Under the pieces are notes generated by a model, which saw only the letters and a program-made list of their open reading frames with translations, did no database searches and had not been told where the DNA came from. Of a stretch of 64,000 nucleotides of DNA, positions 27,141 through 39,239 are shown one piece after another; position 1 is the stretch's first letter; each line of letters starts with the position of its first letter. Source of the DNA: Daphnia carinata (lineage: Eukaryota; Arthropoda; Branchiopoda; Diplostraca; Daphniidae); assembly GCF_022539665.2 (NCBI RefSeq), contig NC_081334.1, forward strand, positions 7,348,424-7,412,423, read 5' to 3'. The position numbers were made by a program, and so were the translations under genes.

Positions 27141-27859
27141 TTACCTGGAATACGAGACCTTTAGGCAAAGGCAATATTCCAAGTAAAACAGGCATCCTTT
27201 CCCCTTTGCTTGACAACTCAAGAGTAAAGTTACTTTCGATCGACTGATTCTACGATGCTCGAACAAAAGATCACGCAACTTTCGAAACAGAAAAGCCATT
27301 TCTATTGCTTGAAATGCTCTGGTGAAATAAAGACGTGTGTTTGACTTTATTGATATTTGAACGTACAGCAGCGCGAACGGCCCATTGGTGGTGGAGCAGC
27401 AGTCGGCAAAACACCTCCAAGACGTTAAATGAATCGCACACGAAGATGAGCAGTTTCCTGACTTTCCAAATGCTACGCCGTAATAGGATGAATTAGTCAC
27501 GGTAATCAAAGCAAAGCAACAATTAGCAATTAACATTAAACCAACACGCTGGTGAACTATTTTTGTTATCTGTTGTAGGTGTTGCACGTGGACGGTTTGC
27601 ACGATTTCATCGAAACGCGGGAGCCTTCTAGGTAAGCTGCTAGTTGTTTATAATACAAGAGAATCAGTTGAAGGCATAGAACATAAAGCCAAACTGCCAA
27701 AAGCATTAAAGTGCCAGCCAATAATATTACAGGATATGTAGCCAAATTGAAACCATTAAAGGCATCCATCTGCCTAGAGCTTAACGTAGCTGTACACAAA
27801 GACAATTTAAGATTCGGGAGAGACCCCATTTGAGAAAAAAAAAAACTCATACAATCCAT
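27141..27859 (-). pseudogene. Degenerate multi-pass membrane gene, gustatory-receptor-like
   Basis: Minus-strand frames form one hydrophobic protein only if two frameshifts are allowed. The first block (from 27859) has two hydrophobic segments (YPVILLAGTLMLLAVWLYVL and LQLILLYYKQLAAYLEG). Near 27600 the frame changes to VQHLQQITKIVHQRVGLML, continuing ANCCFALITVTNSSYYGVAFG. Near 27450 it changes again, to IFVCDSFNVLEVFCRLLLHH. The order of a YYKQLAAY-type helix, an (I/V)HQRVG-type loop and a CDSFNVLEVFCRLL-type helix resembles the C-terminal half of arthropod gustatory receptors, a large and fast-turning family in Daphnia. No intact helix 7 motif is visible. Assignment to the family is an inference from helix pattern; decay is suggested by the two frame changes. 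Confidence 0.35.
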
Positions 27860-29346
27860 TTTGAAGACTAAATGTCAAGCCAAAATATTGTTCATGTGCG
27901 AGTTATCCAGCGCTTCCACTTCTTGGATTGTGGAGGATGTAAGCGAATTAAAAATAATGTTAGAAGCTAATCAAAATGCAAAATGGTATGCAAATATCGG
28001 TCTTCTAGTGGTAAGACTGATCGCGTTGTTGCGACAACTCTGTCGATATTAATTAGAGTAATTCACCCATAAGTAAAATGAGGACGTCGGAATGTGAAAT
28101 AAGCACTGAATTCAAGTCAATTACATTTTATTGGACGGCAGTTAAGCGCTTTTTTGAGTGGAGGAAGAGTTTGCGATCAATGCCGAGTAATAACGTGTCA
28201 AAACGTTTTATATGACATCGAATAAAAGCTATGGCAAATGAAGTAGACATTTTTATGGGGAAAATAGAAGCAGTACAACTTTGAATTGCCCATAGTGATA
28301 CAACTTGTTTTATCAATCGAAATTATAAAAACTAATCCAATTAAACACTTTTCTTGTGGTTCAATGGCTGTCTAGATACAAACAGAATACTCTTCGACGG
28401 ACTGGGAATCACAACTTTTAAATCTTTAGCGGTGTTTCCATATCTTGGTACGCAAATTTTTTTACCCGTTTTTGCTTGCTTTATGACTTGCTAGAACATT
28501 CTTTAATTTTTTTATTTTAGTTATATCTGATAGGGTCGTTTGGTACGTCAGAAAAGCCGTCCACCAGGACACGGGAACCGCCACCATCAGGTTACGTATG
28601 AAAACATAGAATTTTGGGTAAACGGAATTCGTGATCTACCGATAGCAACTTTGTGTTGACTTACTGTTAGAAGACGCTTGTTCCTTCTATTTGGTTGGAT
28701 CTCGAGATGTTGACCTTCACTATCGACCGTGATGGGCCACCATAACAGTGGCAATTGCCGTTGTTTTTTTTTTCTTGACGTAGGTACTATAACAAAATGT
28801 ATTTCCGAAGAATAGCTTTAGCAAGATGCGTGAGAACAAAACGAAACAAAGGAAAAGGTATTTTAAATTGGTAACGTCGTTTTAGTAGTCTTATATAAGT
28901 TTTATTTCTTCAGGATGCCTCGAAAAAGTCTAGTTGTACACGTTACCGAGGAAACATGATCATGTTCGAAACACTAGATGAAATTCCAACGTGTTTAATT
29001 TCTACTGTTCAAGGATTAATCGTAAGTACAAATATTCGCAACATTCCTTATTCTTTTGTTTGTGCACCACTAGGTGTCAGTATCATACTTGTCCGTGTTG
29101 TCGCAAGCAGTCGTTATAATGAACCATTTTACTTAAGTAAATAGGAAAGTACTACAAAGATAGTTCAATTGTTAAAAAAAAGGATAGTAGTTTGGCGTTA
29201 CTATTATGATTTACAAATTAGTTTTTATTTTTAGTTTAAATGTTAAATCGTTGATCGCGCAGCGTTGTGATGTGTTGGAACTTCTGCCGACATTTACTTG
29301 TTGCCATAACAACAGCTTGGGTTGTCGGCGACCGAAGTCCAAAAAA
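27860..29346. other. Interval before TMEM208, no supported gene
   Basis: About 1.5 kb. The first part may hold further decayed sequence of the receptor-like pseudogene: a short minus-strand frame at 28128-28316 contains SFAIAFIRCHIKRFDTLL. From about 29200 onward it should be promoter and 5' leader of TMEM208. No other gene is supportable. Confidence 0.4.
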
Positions 29347-30259
29347 ATGACAGCAGTAAGATTATTGATTCTAATAAATACCGAATTTGTTTTAAAAGAA
29401 AGAAAAAAAAACTGATACAGTTCTTATGAAAGAAAATCTTAGTTGTTTAATTATCAGTTATAAATTTTGATTTCATTGAATCTAATGTGAATTTCTGGGT
29501 TTCAAGTTCTCGCACGAATGCTTGAATCGAAATTGATTTCGTTTGTTAATTTTATCTAGGAAAAGAAAAGTACAAAGCAAGCTACGAAAGGCCAAAAACA
29601 AATTGTGGAAGAAAATGTTGCCACCCTCAACTTCTACAGAAATATGTCAGGTGCAGCAGTGGCTATCTATTTATTATTCTGTGGTGTATTTTGGTCCACC
29701 ACCTCATCATTTGATATTGTATGATAACTATTAGTATTACTGCTTCAGCTGGTCATTCTTTTTGAAAATTTAGGTCTTGATATGTCTCAGTGCATTTGCA
29801 CAATTTTGCTGCTACCGGTTTATGGCATACATGGCAAAAGCTAAATACAGCGAAACAGGACAGCTGTTGGATGGTGGAATTGATCTAAATATGGAGTCTG
29901 GAATATCTGAGTAATTCAATAACTTAATTGGGCATATTTAATTATTTTGTAAATTTTGTTTTGTTAACAGGCACATTAAGGATGCCATTATCTTAACAAG
30001 TGCAACTGAAGTCTTGTCTTCCATTTCCAGTTACTTTTGGCTGATTCTACTAGTGGTATGTCATCAAATAGCTCTTTTCCAGCATAGGTTTTCATATGGT
30101 GTGTTCTCCACGTAGGTTCCGTTTCGATTGTTCCATATGGCGTGGAAAAATTTTCTTAGTCCATGGTTCTTCCAAAAGGCACCTTCTGCAGAGCAAGATG
30201 CACAGGACGATAAGAAAAAACGCAAACTTGAGCGCCGCATCAAACGGCAACAACATTAG
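29347..30259 (+). CDS. TMEM208: TMEM208 (SND2-like) ER membrane protein
   Basis: A small ER membrane protein, homologous to yeast Snd2, that helps insert membrane proteins independently of SRP. Five exons join in phase: 29347-29355 (only Met-Thr-Ala), 29560-29718, 29774-29910, 29971-30055 and 30116-30259, giving 177 residues against 173 in human. Diagnostic motifs are TKGQKQIVEENVATLNFYR at the start, GQLLDGGIDLNMESGISEHI in the middle and a lysine/arginine-rich end (KKKRKLERRIKRQQH). Hydrophobic segments are AVAIYLLFCGVFW, VLICLSAFAQFCCYRF, and EVLSSISSYFWLILLV running on to VPFRLF. The first ATG is chosen because only it joins exon 2 in frame. The stop lies 90 bases from the stop of the convergent FAM92 gene. 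Confidence 0.95.
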
Positions 30260-30349
30260 GAGAGGCGTGAAAGGTTTCCTGTATTGGCTATTGTATTTAA
30301 CACCAACCTTTAAAATAAATCAGACTTTGACCTCTTGGCATGGAACTAC

Positions 30350-31554
30350 CTATTTGCGTCGCACGTGCGACATCCGCGATGGGGATGGTTCTTTATCAGA
30401 TTCTTCGTCGTCGTCTGAACGGTCAGTTTGTTTTAGCTCTTCGTACTCTTCTACTTTAAGTGAATCTAGAGACTAGTAAAGAAAAATGCTGCGTATTACG
30501 AAGTGAAACAGCTTAAGATGTAAAATCTACAAGGTAACTCACCTCAGCTCGTTGTCTGTAATCCGAGAAAGATTTTGATCTTTTCACTTTAGACGGGATA
30601 TCAGTTGGCGTTTTTGGCAAAGCGATTGATGGAACTGATTGGGTTCTTGTCGGGCTAGATTCTGGGAGCGGCAAATTGAGTCGTAAAGTGTTCCGGAACT
30701 CTTCTAGATCTGATTCGATATCAACATTTTCTAGCTGTTGGTATGCCTTTGTTAAAATCGATAGCGACGAAGAGTGTAAACTCATTTCAATTAAAGCCAA
30801 CTTTTTCATCCAGCCAATAAGATCTTTTAATTTCTTCCTTTCCAATTTATCGATTCTCTCTTCTATAGATTTTCCTAGGCGGACGGATTTAGTAGTGGCT
30901 TGTGCTAAATCACTCTCTGCTTTGCTGATTTGCATACGACCTAACGGGTTCTGCTGCCGTAGCTTGTGAACATATTTAAGGTGATTTATTTCTTTTTCGT
31001 AGGCGACGCTACAGTTTCGTATGTCGTCCATGGCTGACTTACAGATTCCCGCATATTCCGAAATTTCTTGAATGATAGTTTCTTCCATACGATTAACGCA
31101 AGTGTCTCTTTTAAAAAACTCTATTACAAAATTTCCGCCAATTTTTAAAATGCCATTTATTACCTGTGGTCTGATATGAAAGAAATGTTTTCGGCGAAAT
31201 CCTTAATACCCTGACTGCAGTTTTTGTTGACATTTTCGGCTGCAACGTACTCGTTTAACGTCTGCGCCAGACAATCGCCTTTGTCTCTTAGACTGTGCGA
31301 AAAGTTAAAAATTTGCGTATGATCGACACGAATATGATGTAAGAGAGAGCTCACCCAGCAATTTTCCTAGTATAAACCGCAAGGGTTGTACAGATCTCAC
31401 CAAAGTGTTTTTCAATCATTTGAATTCTGTTCTGTAAGAAACGCGTCTGGGTGGCGCTTCAAAACATATATTATCAATATTTAATTAATCAAACTTTGTT
31501 TTCTGGTGCGTACCTGGAATGGGGCAAAGAATTGGAACTTGGTGATCGAAACAT
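30350..31554 (-). CDS. CIBAR1: FAM92/CIBAR family BAR-domain protein
   Basis: A BAR-domain protein that senses curved membrane; the vertebrate members partner with Chibby at the ciliary base and also act at mitochondria. Minus-strand exons in coding order are 31514-31554, 31355-31456, 31164-31292, 30543-31107 and 30350-30472, joining in phase to 319 residues. Matches to the family are NRIQMIEKHFGEIC near the start, LRDKGDCLAQTLNEYVAAEN, NPLGRMQISKAESDL, ERKKLKDLIGWMKKLALIEM and SLSILTKAYQQLENVDIESDLEEFR. A serine/proline-rich linker follows, and the last exon is acidic (SDDDEESDKE) then basic. Charged heptad-like helices fit a BAR fold. The first exon is only 41 bases and its ATG is inferred from phase. 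It is divergent from EXOSC9 with 431 bases between start codons. Confidence 0.92.
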
Positions 31555-31985
31555 GGTAGTGTTAAGAACTAGAAAAGGAGGGAAAGAACGGAAATCAGGT
31601 TGTTTTGTAATACAAGTTTCTGTTACCGTGGCAACCAATGTAGGCTACAATGGTTCAAATTCGCCTTTCCGTTAGCTTAGAAGGCAAGACCTTTCATAAT
31701 ATATCCAAAATTGTACTGCAAAGAGAATTTCTAACTGTTTTTGAGTAACAGAAATATTTTATTTTGACTCTTAGATAAAAACTTAGTCCTGTAAATTAAT
31801 CCAAAAATTCCGAATTCAAATGGAAAGTCTTAAGCTATCTGGCAACATCATGTGTCAAAGCGCCGTACGCACGTGTCTGCCCAAATATTGTTCTTCCAAG
31901 AAGAAAATTTTTTCGTACATCTAAATTAACTCATCTTTTAGCGTTACCGTTCGTGAAGGCTGCCGAAACTATCTCCTTTTAAAAA
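31555..31985. promoter_or_regulatory. Shared promoter region of FAM92 and EXOSC9
   Basis: The 431 bases separate two divergent start codons. No coding sequence is present, and I see no TATA box that fits either start. Both genes must start transcription here or within their own leaders, so a bidirectional promoter is inferred from the layout alone. Confidence 0.45.
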
Positions 31986-33547
31986 ATGAAGGAAACACCA
32001 CTATCTATATGTGAAAAACAGTGTGTAATCCAAGCTGTCAAAGAAGGACAGGTATTTTTATCTGTTTTCCTTTTTTCTACAAATTTTGCTTACATATTGA
32101 ACAATTAACCATAGAGGGTAGACGGAAGGAGTCTTTCGGAGCAACGAAAGACTTGTATTACATTTGGAACAGAATGGGGTTGCTGCCAGGTACTTCTTGG
32201 AAACACCAGGTATTGTTCAACACTGTGTTACATCTTCGTCTTTACATAAAAAAAAAAAAATTATACATCAGAGTCATGGCGCAAGTGTCGTGCAGTATTC
32301 AAGTCCCTAAATCATCAAGAGCAAATGAAGGAATGTTGTTTATCAATGTAGAAATGTCTACTATGGCAGCTGAACATTTTGAAGCTGGTAGATTAGGACA
32401 ACAAGGCATTGAAGTCAATAGGCTGGTTGAAAGATGCATTAAAGGTAAAATATTTCTCATATTTAAATTGTTTCCGTACATGATAATTAAAATACCTAGA
32501 TTCCCGCTGTGTTGACTTGGAGAGTTTATGCATTTTGGTTGAAGAGCAAGCCTGGGAAGTTCGAGTTGATATTCATGTATTAAACCACGAGGGAAACCTG
32601 ATTGATGCTGCCACTTTGGCTGCTCTTGGCGCCCTCTGCCACTTTAGAAGGCCTGATGTTACTCTTGACGGCCGGCAAGTTATCGTTCACCAGCTAGATG
32701 AACGTGATCCGGTTCCACTGACTATCTTACATTATCCTCTAACTCTATCGTTTGCCCTTTTTGATCAAGGGTAACAAGCTATAATCCTTTTTTCTCTATG
32801 TACGATACTTTACAAAATCTGTTTTCATAGAAAAGTCTACGCTCTTGACCCAACAAGTTTAGAAGAACGTTCAGCTGATGGAAAACTTGTATTGGGGTTG
32901 AACGCATATCGAGAGCTTTGCACGTTACAGATATCCGGCGACGGGGTGTTTATTCGCAAGGAGGCCGTTCTTTCGTGTGCGAACGTGGCTGCATCAAGAG
33001 CTGTCGAAATGGTTGAAATGCTGAAGAAGTGTCTAGCTGCAGATGCAGCTGAAAGGTATATTCGTCATTCTTCGCCGCGAACAACGGTTTGTTACATATT
33101 TATTCCCATACTTTTTTTCTTAATTGGGGAACTTAGAATCAAAGGCAAGTATGACGGTCTAGTTACTAGTGTGGCACTTGAGGCGGAAAGAATAACCACT
33201 CAGTCACAAGCTAGGGCATATTTCAAGACACCGGTCCATAATTTAGAAGGAAATGCAGACGAGGAACCTTTGTCAGTTCCTAAGACAAAATTAGTCAAGG
33301 ACCAAGGAATCGTTACGTTGCAAACCAGCAGTGATGTTTCCAGCAGCGAAAGCGACGCAGAAATGGAGCCACTTCCTCCTGTACCGGTAGTGAAAAAGAG
33401 AGTGTATGAAGAAATAGGTAAAAAAAAAATTTCTACAGTGGCTTTTTAAAAGTATTAAGTGAACCCTTACATACCCTCTGGTTTACAGATATTGGAAATG
33501 ATAGCGAGGAAGAGCCGGTCATGCTGGTAACGAAAGAACTTACTTAA
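31986..33547 (+). CDS. EXOSC9: Exosome complex subunit RRP45 (EXOSC9)
   Basis: A noncatalytic RNase PH-fold subunit of the six-member ring of the RNA exosome, which threads RNA to the nucleases that degrade or trim it. Seven exons join in phase: 31986-32051, 32115-32209, 32272-32444, 32500-32770, 32831-33055, 33137-33417 and 33489-33547, giving 389 residues. Motifs are MKETPLSICEKQ at the start, RVDGRS, NTRVMAQVSC, ERC and DLESLCIL, LNHEGNLIDAATLAAL, ALCHFRRPDV, DERDPVPLTI and a following LDPTSLEERSADGKLVLGLN. The C-terminal part is a charged tail (SSESDAEMEPLPPVPVVKK), shorter than in human. A putative extra intron start at 32190 was rejected because reading through keeps the LLGNTR strand. 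Its stop lies 210 bases from the SAP30 stop. Confidence 0.95.
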
Positions 33548-33757
33548 AAATGAAAACGATATAAACACGAATGAAACCTTTCGTTCGAATGTATTTGAAT
33601 TTACAAGGTTAAATTAATAATTAAAACATGCAAAGGAGAAAACAACAGACGCACGCATATTTTGAGTTTCGCCCTTTCGCTAGTTAAGTAATTCGAAGAC
33701 AAACGTGCTTTAACGTGATTTGCACTGGGGGAAGGTTGAAGCATGAACAGACCACGG

Positions 33758-34738
33758 TTACAAGTTGTCATTGTTAGGTTTCAGATCGAGTTTGTTTTTG
33801 TTAGATTTGACGGTGTAAAGGAATGAGTGGAGGGCTTCCTTCTCCACTATGGGGATTGTCCGGAAATGGCGCATCAGGGTCTAAAAATTCGCACACAATT
33901 TACACATTGGTTAGCAATAAAAGGCAGAAAAAACGTGACAGCTAATTTCTCGGGTACGTTACCTCGGCAAGTTGTGCCTTATTGAGTCCTGGTCGGGTGG
34001 GCACTTTATAGTGTCGCTTGTAACGCCGTAACGTATTGATCTGAAGCTGGAACAAATCAACTTCGGGAGCATCACGCTCTCTCTCTTGAAGACTCAGCGT
34101 ATCACGATCTGTTTCATTGGAATCGTCTTCTGAGTCCTTCCTCTTGCGCTGTCGCACGCGAACGGACTGAATTAAGCTCTTGTGGTAATCACAAATATAG
34201 ATGTGTCTGGCCTGGAATACAAATCACCTCAGTTTAAAAAGCTATTTCATACATCTTGAACAAAGCTGACAAAGGGACTTCCACAGTAGTTGTGCCATTC
34301 TTGGTCTTCCAAAAGCGGAGGGAATGCTCAATATTTCCAACACTTTTAAAAGTCCAGGACAAATTCTGACCAAGTAAAAGCCTAATTCAAAAGATTGGTC
34401 ATTTCTACTTGGACACCATTACAGTTATTGGAGATGATTGTCCCTTTTGTCTCCACAGGCTAAAAGCATTGACTTACAGAGGAGTCCATATGTAGCCGAA
34501 GTTTCCTTTGTTGCACAGTTTTTTGAATCCTTTTACTATTTAAGCAAATATTAACAGCAATGTATTATATAGTTCCAGTATAAACAAAATACCTGTAAGA
34601 GGCGTTTCCAGCCATTCTAGGACATCGCTCGCCATCGTCAATCATCTGATCAAATTCAATGAGGCAGCAGAGTTGGTCGTGGCTTCGCTTGGAATCACGC
34701 GAATCCTCCTCCCCCGACCCCGTACTAAAACCGTTCAT
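33758..34738 (-). CDS. SAP30: SAP30/SAP30L, Sin3-HDAC corepressor subunit
   Basis: A small subunit of the Sin3-histone deacetylase corepressor that bridges Sin3 to DNA and nucleosomes. Minus-strand exons in coding order are 34593-34738, 34478-34535, 33963-34211 and 33758-33880, joining in phase to 191 residues (human SAP30L has 183). The N-terminus [14 protein letters not shown] resembles SAP30L. The C2CH zinc finger is visible as CCLIE, DGERC, GNASYSKRIQK and [11 protein letters not shown] basic nuclear signal (RQRKRKD), the [20 protein letters not shown] helix and the Sin3-binding [11 protein letters not shown] and [14 protein letters not shown] follow. Between the first and third zinc cysteines there is an extra six-residue stretch (FDQMID) not present in the vertebrate sequences I know; no intron could explain it because it is only 18 bases. 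Confidence 0.94.
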
Positions 34739-37700
34739 GTTCAAAGTCTGTAAATTTTCTCTTTGTACTTCACAATTGCTTGAAAGAGTTACAAAAGAAA
34801 GACGGAAACTGAGACACCAGAACTCTCACTACGCAAAAACACCAACGAACTGTGGACGCTTTTTCACGAGTTGTGTACGTAGGCGAAACTGAACTACGCT
34901 ATGAAAATTTCGATTTTGGCATACAATCTAGAAAATAAAACTGGAAGCAACCCTCTTTTCTGGTTAAGAAATGATAATCATTTTAGCTAACTCTAGTTCG
35001 CAGTGTTTCCAATTGAGCTTATTCAAAGACAAAGTGCAAGCCACACAGTTGAATCGTTTTCTCTCTCTACAAGATACACACTTGTTATTCTCCCTCAAGC
35101 TATGAAAAACGGTGTGCTATGGTAGCATGGCCTACTGCATCGTAAGGCCGCTGCGTGTCTTCTACAACTCAGGTCAGACATTAATTTTTTAAAGGTGCCT
35201 TTCTTGAAACGTTATAGAATAAATTATGACTTTACGTATTTTAAGCTGTCTTGAATCAATAAATTTTAATTAAGAATGAAAAAAAATGTTTTAGCACTTA
35301 AAAAGTAGATTCTTGATTGCAGGGCTTTAGTTAACGCCACCTAATGGCTTTTTTTCTTATTTCTTGTCGAAAAGAAACAATAGAAAAAAATCAGTAGTCT
35401 GCAGAATAAAATTTTTAGAATACAAAAAGAAAAAAGAGCGCCTTTTAAGCTATTATAACTGAACGGACGACAATGATTTCCTTAAAAGGATTTATATGAC
35501 TAATATTTATATGAATATTATATTGTTAGATGAGTATAATTTTTCTCAGATATTTATTGAAATCGCTGTCATGGGAAAAGAATTGCGTGATTCTATGACA
35601 GATGGTGCTGTAAACCTTTAGAATTTCGATGACAGGTCTTTCTTTCTTAAGATGCCTTTATAGAAACATTGCATCTAATTTCAATGATTTATGCACATTG
35701 AGTATAAATAATGACGATGAGTATTGCAGAAGCTTTGCCTAGTTTGCCTTCGATGGACCGACATTCATTCTCTACGACTGCCAAATTGTTTCGGATTTTT
35801 GCCTGTTTTAAAGGACACAAGCCCCACAGCAATGAATACCAACAAATTCTCAGTTGTCTTTATCGATTTCTCACCCCACCCAAAGTAGTAAAAACAAAGA
35901 TCCGGCACGTATAGCATAACGTAACTACGATTTCACGGTTGCAGTGGCGCTCCATGTGATTAAACTCTAAAGATTTCACTTGTATTTATCATTTCACTCT
36001 TGTATGTTTATCAAGATGTTTTACGCTCTGCAACTATACTCCCTTCCCATAAAGCTTCTATTACCTTCTGTGTCATATTTGGCGTCTATGAATGATCTAT
36101 TTCAATTCTTCAGCCAAAGATGGCGTAGACTGATGACATAAGTGTTTAATCCACGATTTCTGAAACGTCAATGGCCCGACCGTTTTAAGTCACAAACTTC
36201 CATTTTTCTGATCGAAGAAAATCCAAGAAATTTTCGAACGAAAAGTTCAAAGATTAAATCTAAGTTGGACATTCGTAAAAAAGTTACTTATTCTACCCAG
36301 ATAGGCGCCGCTTTTGTGTTTTTAACGAATAGCAGTCCTATTATACAGTGTCTAGTTGGTTTAGGGTAGGTAGGTTCCCCTTCGCAGTGCATAAAGATTT
36401 CCCCATCCTATTTTCCTGTGTTAACGTTTCGTGTGTGTAGATGTGTGTGTGTGTGTTACGGTGGGGCTATATAAAATCTTGCCTCAAGGTTTCCCCAAAG
36501 GTTTGTAGGCCAATAGGGGCTCAGTTAGTGTGCCACGCAAGAGCACTTTCTGTAAGAAGAAAGAGGATTAGCCGCCCTCTAGGCGCCAGAATTGAAAATT
36601 CAAAAAAACAAATTCTCATTGGCTGCCCCGTCCCTAGTCCATTGCCATATTCCCCACTCTTTGGAGGTTCTTATACGCTGGCACACAGACTGTTCCTGTG
36701 GACTTTTGTATGCTTCGAGATAGCCCTCGTTGTACTGAACTCACGGCTTAAAGGTATGTTTCGAAATTTCATTTATTCTTATTTATCATTCGCGTTTGCT
36801 TTATTTAAATATTTTAGAAAGTTAAGTGAAATTTTGTCGACGTATTACTGCAATTATTTTTCATATTGTTACGTATGGCAGCTGCAGTGTTTGTTTAGGA
36901 AAGTCTATTTTGTAAAAACGGGTTCGCCTTCTGTGTTCTGTCTATGGCTATGGCCGCCAAGAGAAGCGCGTTGCTATTTTTCCTCTTCTTTTTCCTCAGA
37001 TTTCGACGAAAATCGATGGACAGTTAGCAATCCAAGATAGCGATCTTTTCATCAGAAGCAAATATTTCAGTTTTTTGTGTCTTGCAATATATTGCGTTTA
37101 GATTTCCCTTCATTTTTGGTCCAACCACGGTACACTTGCTGGTTTGCCTTGGCTGCAATGGTTCCCATTTCCCTTCGTTGTATGCACGCCATGTTAACAC
37201 GCCAGTCGTCTAACAGCGGCAAAACCCAACAGCGTAGCCCAAGCAATCCTAGATATAACTTTTGGATTTTTGTCTTCGCACAAGTAAATAATTCAAGAAA
37301 TACTATTAATTCGTCTTTAAATCTCATTTAATCAAATAACTGTTAAATAATTTTCTAGTCGACTTGTCGTCCATTTTCTTTGTTGAATGCCAGTTTTTTG
37401 GCCGTGTGCCTCGTGTCGTTACGACAAAGTTTTTCCTCAGTTGGGTCTCCTCATGTACGATCGCGTCCCCCCAACCCCCAGCTCTCTTCTACCCGTAGCC
37501 GCTAGGCTATACACAGTTGGCTCGCTCTTATAGATCGCCCCTCCTCTCTAAAGGGGGGCGTTACCCATCCCCCACGCGGCTTTGAACAAAAATTTCTCCT
37601 CACTGATTCTCCGACGCGCTTTACGTAGTCTCTTTCTCGGGCTTTTACTCTATACTGGTGAGCGAGCGCCTCAAAATTTGTGATTCTTTTTGGTTTTACG

Positions 37701-38472
37701 GCTAAGTTTGTGTACGTCTTACCCTCAGAAAATGTGATAATTTAAGTTTATATGTAAACTTAACCGTTTGTTTCAAAAGCCGTGCCTGCCGTGCATTCTG
37801 TCGTTAGTGGAATTTATTTGCTAGCTCGGTTTTGTGTCTGAAAGGTCCAAAATCAGTAAAGTCGTAAAAATGGCAACTTTTAATTAGATATTCCTAGTTG
37901 ACAATAATATATATTCCCAAAAATTGATTTTTTGATAGAGATGACATGAGACAAAAGATACGTAAGCGGTATTGATTTTTTTGCTCTGCTCGTCAAGTTG
38001 GGAAAAGGGAATGATTTTTTTAATGTTTCGGGTCTCGAACCGGCATATGAAATTGTGCTTGGCAATGTAGATGTTGGATTATCACATTTTTATTTTATTG
38101 GAACTGCGCGTTTAGTTAGGAATGAATGAAGTAGTGACATTTGCGTCACTTGGTGACATTATATCGTTTACGTTTGATTTTATTGGAAACAAGATTATAC
38201 ATTTTGCTGTGGCGCAAAGTCGGCTTGCAAGCTCTAGCAGACGCGCGTGTATGGACGGTATAAAGCAAGGGCGCCAAATTTTAAATGGAAACAAAGAAGT
38301 CCTAACTGTCATGGCGTCCTAAAAAACTGAACTTTTTCTTTTCTCGTTTTCTTAAATATTCTGTAATCGTGAGATGTTCTTAAATAATATAAATAACAGA
38401 TGTTTCTTTTTTAAAAGGTTTTTTACAAATTTACGAATTTGCTGCTTTTCGAATTATCGACGATTTCAAAAA
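34739..38472. other. SAP30-HMGB intergenic interval with probable HMGB leader exons
   Basis: About 3.7 kb without a supported coding gene. The right half looks like promoter and 5' leader of HMGB: a TATA-like box at 36468, CCAAT motifs nearby, and good donor sequences after 36752 (CTTAAAG then GTATGT) and near 37660 (CTG then GTGAGC). These could end alternative untranslated first exons. The 199-residue frame at 36441-37040 starts within a GT microsatellite and matches nothing. Confidence 0.4.
36468..36476 (+). promoter_or_regulatory. Candidate TATA box upstream of HMGB
   Basis: TATATAAAA lies just after a GT microsatellite. CCAAT motifs follow at about 36509 (+) and 36617 (reverse). A strong splice donor about 280 bases downstream is consistent with an untranslated first exon feeding the HMGB gene, but the distance to its start codon (2 kb) leaves this uncertain. 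Confidence 0.35.
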
Positions 38473-39239
38473 ATGCCACGCGCCAAGGCTGACGCTAACA
38501 AACCCCGTGGTCGTATGACGGCTTATGCCTTCTTTGTGCAGACATGCCGCGAAGAGCACAAGAAGAAGCACCCCGATGAGAATGTTGTTTTCTCTGAGTT
38601 CTCCAAGAAGTGTGCTGAACGATGGAAGGTGGATTTTACTATACCAGTACCAGTAGTGTGCGAGATTGACTTTTGTGACTAACATTTAACATTTGTAGAC
38701 TATGAGTGATAAAGAAAAGAAGAGATTTCAAGAAATGGCAGAGCGTGATAAAGTTCGCTTTGATGATGAAATGAGGCATTATGAACCTGCTGAGAAAGGT
38801 GCAGGAAGGGGACGTAAACGCAAGCAGGCAAAGGATCCCAATGCTCCAAAGCGCTCTCTATCAGCATTCTTCTGGTAAGTTCTCTATTTGTTTCATGTAC
38901 GGCTACCTATAAACATGTTTTGTCCATCTAGGTTTTGCAATGATGAACGTGCCAATGTCAAGGCTGCCCACCCCGAGTACACTGTTGGAGATATCGCGAA
39001 AGATCTTGGTCGGCAATGGGGAGAAGTTGATGAAGCTACCAAATCCAAATATGAAGCCATGGCTGAGAAGGATAAGGCTCGCTATGAAAGAGTAAGTGAA
39101 TCATACTGACAATAAGTAATCTAAGTATGTCAAATTACATATTGTATGTTTGTGTTAGGAAAATAATGCCTACAAGAAGAAGCTTAAGGGTGAGGCTGAC
39201 GAAGAAGATGAAGATGATGATGACGATGATGATGAGTAA
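38473..39239 (+). CDS. High mobility group B protein (two HMG boxes, acidic tail)
   Basis: An abundant chromatin protein that bends DNA and loosens nucleosomes; the fly counterparts are Dsp1 and HmgD/Z-type proteins, with this two-box form closest to Dsp1/HMGB1. Four exons join in phase: 38473-38628, 38699-38874, 38932-39091 and 39159-39239, giving 190 residues. Box A runs from [20 protein letters not shown] through [13 protein letters not shown] and [10 protein letters not shown] basic linker ([11 protein letters not shown]) leads to box [30 protein letters not shown] and KDKARYE. The tail is a run of Asp and Glu ([12 protein letters not shown] onward), as in HMGB1. The ATG at 38473 is preceded by an in-frame leader that may be untranslated; the usual short N-terminus supports this start. 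Confidence 0.95.

Noticed and set aside
36441-37040. 199-codon plus-strand ORF upstream of HMGB
   Set aside because: It begins inside a GT microsatellite, runs through promoter-like sequence with a TATA box and CCAAT motifs, and shows no family or coding style.
38000-38060. tRNA-like GGTTCGAGACC on the minus strand
   Set aside because: Only the B-box-like core is present; no cloverleaf arms or matching A box at normal spacing.
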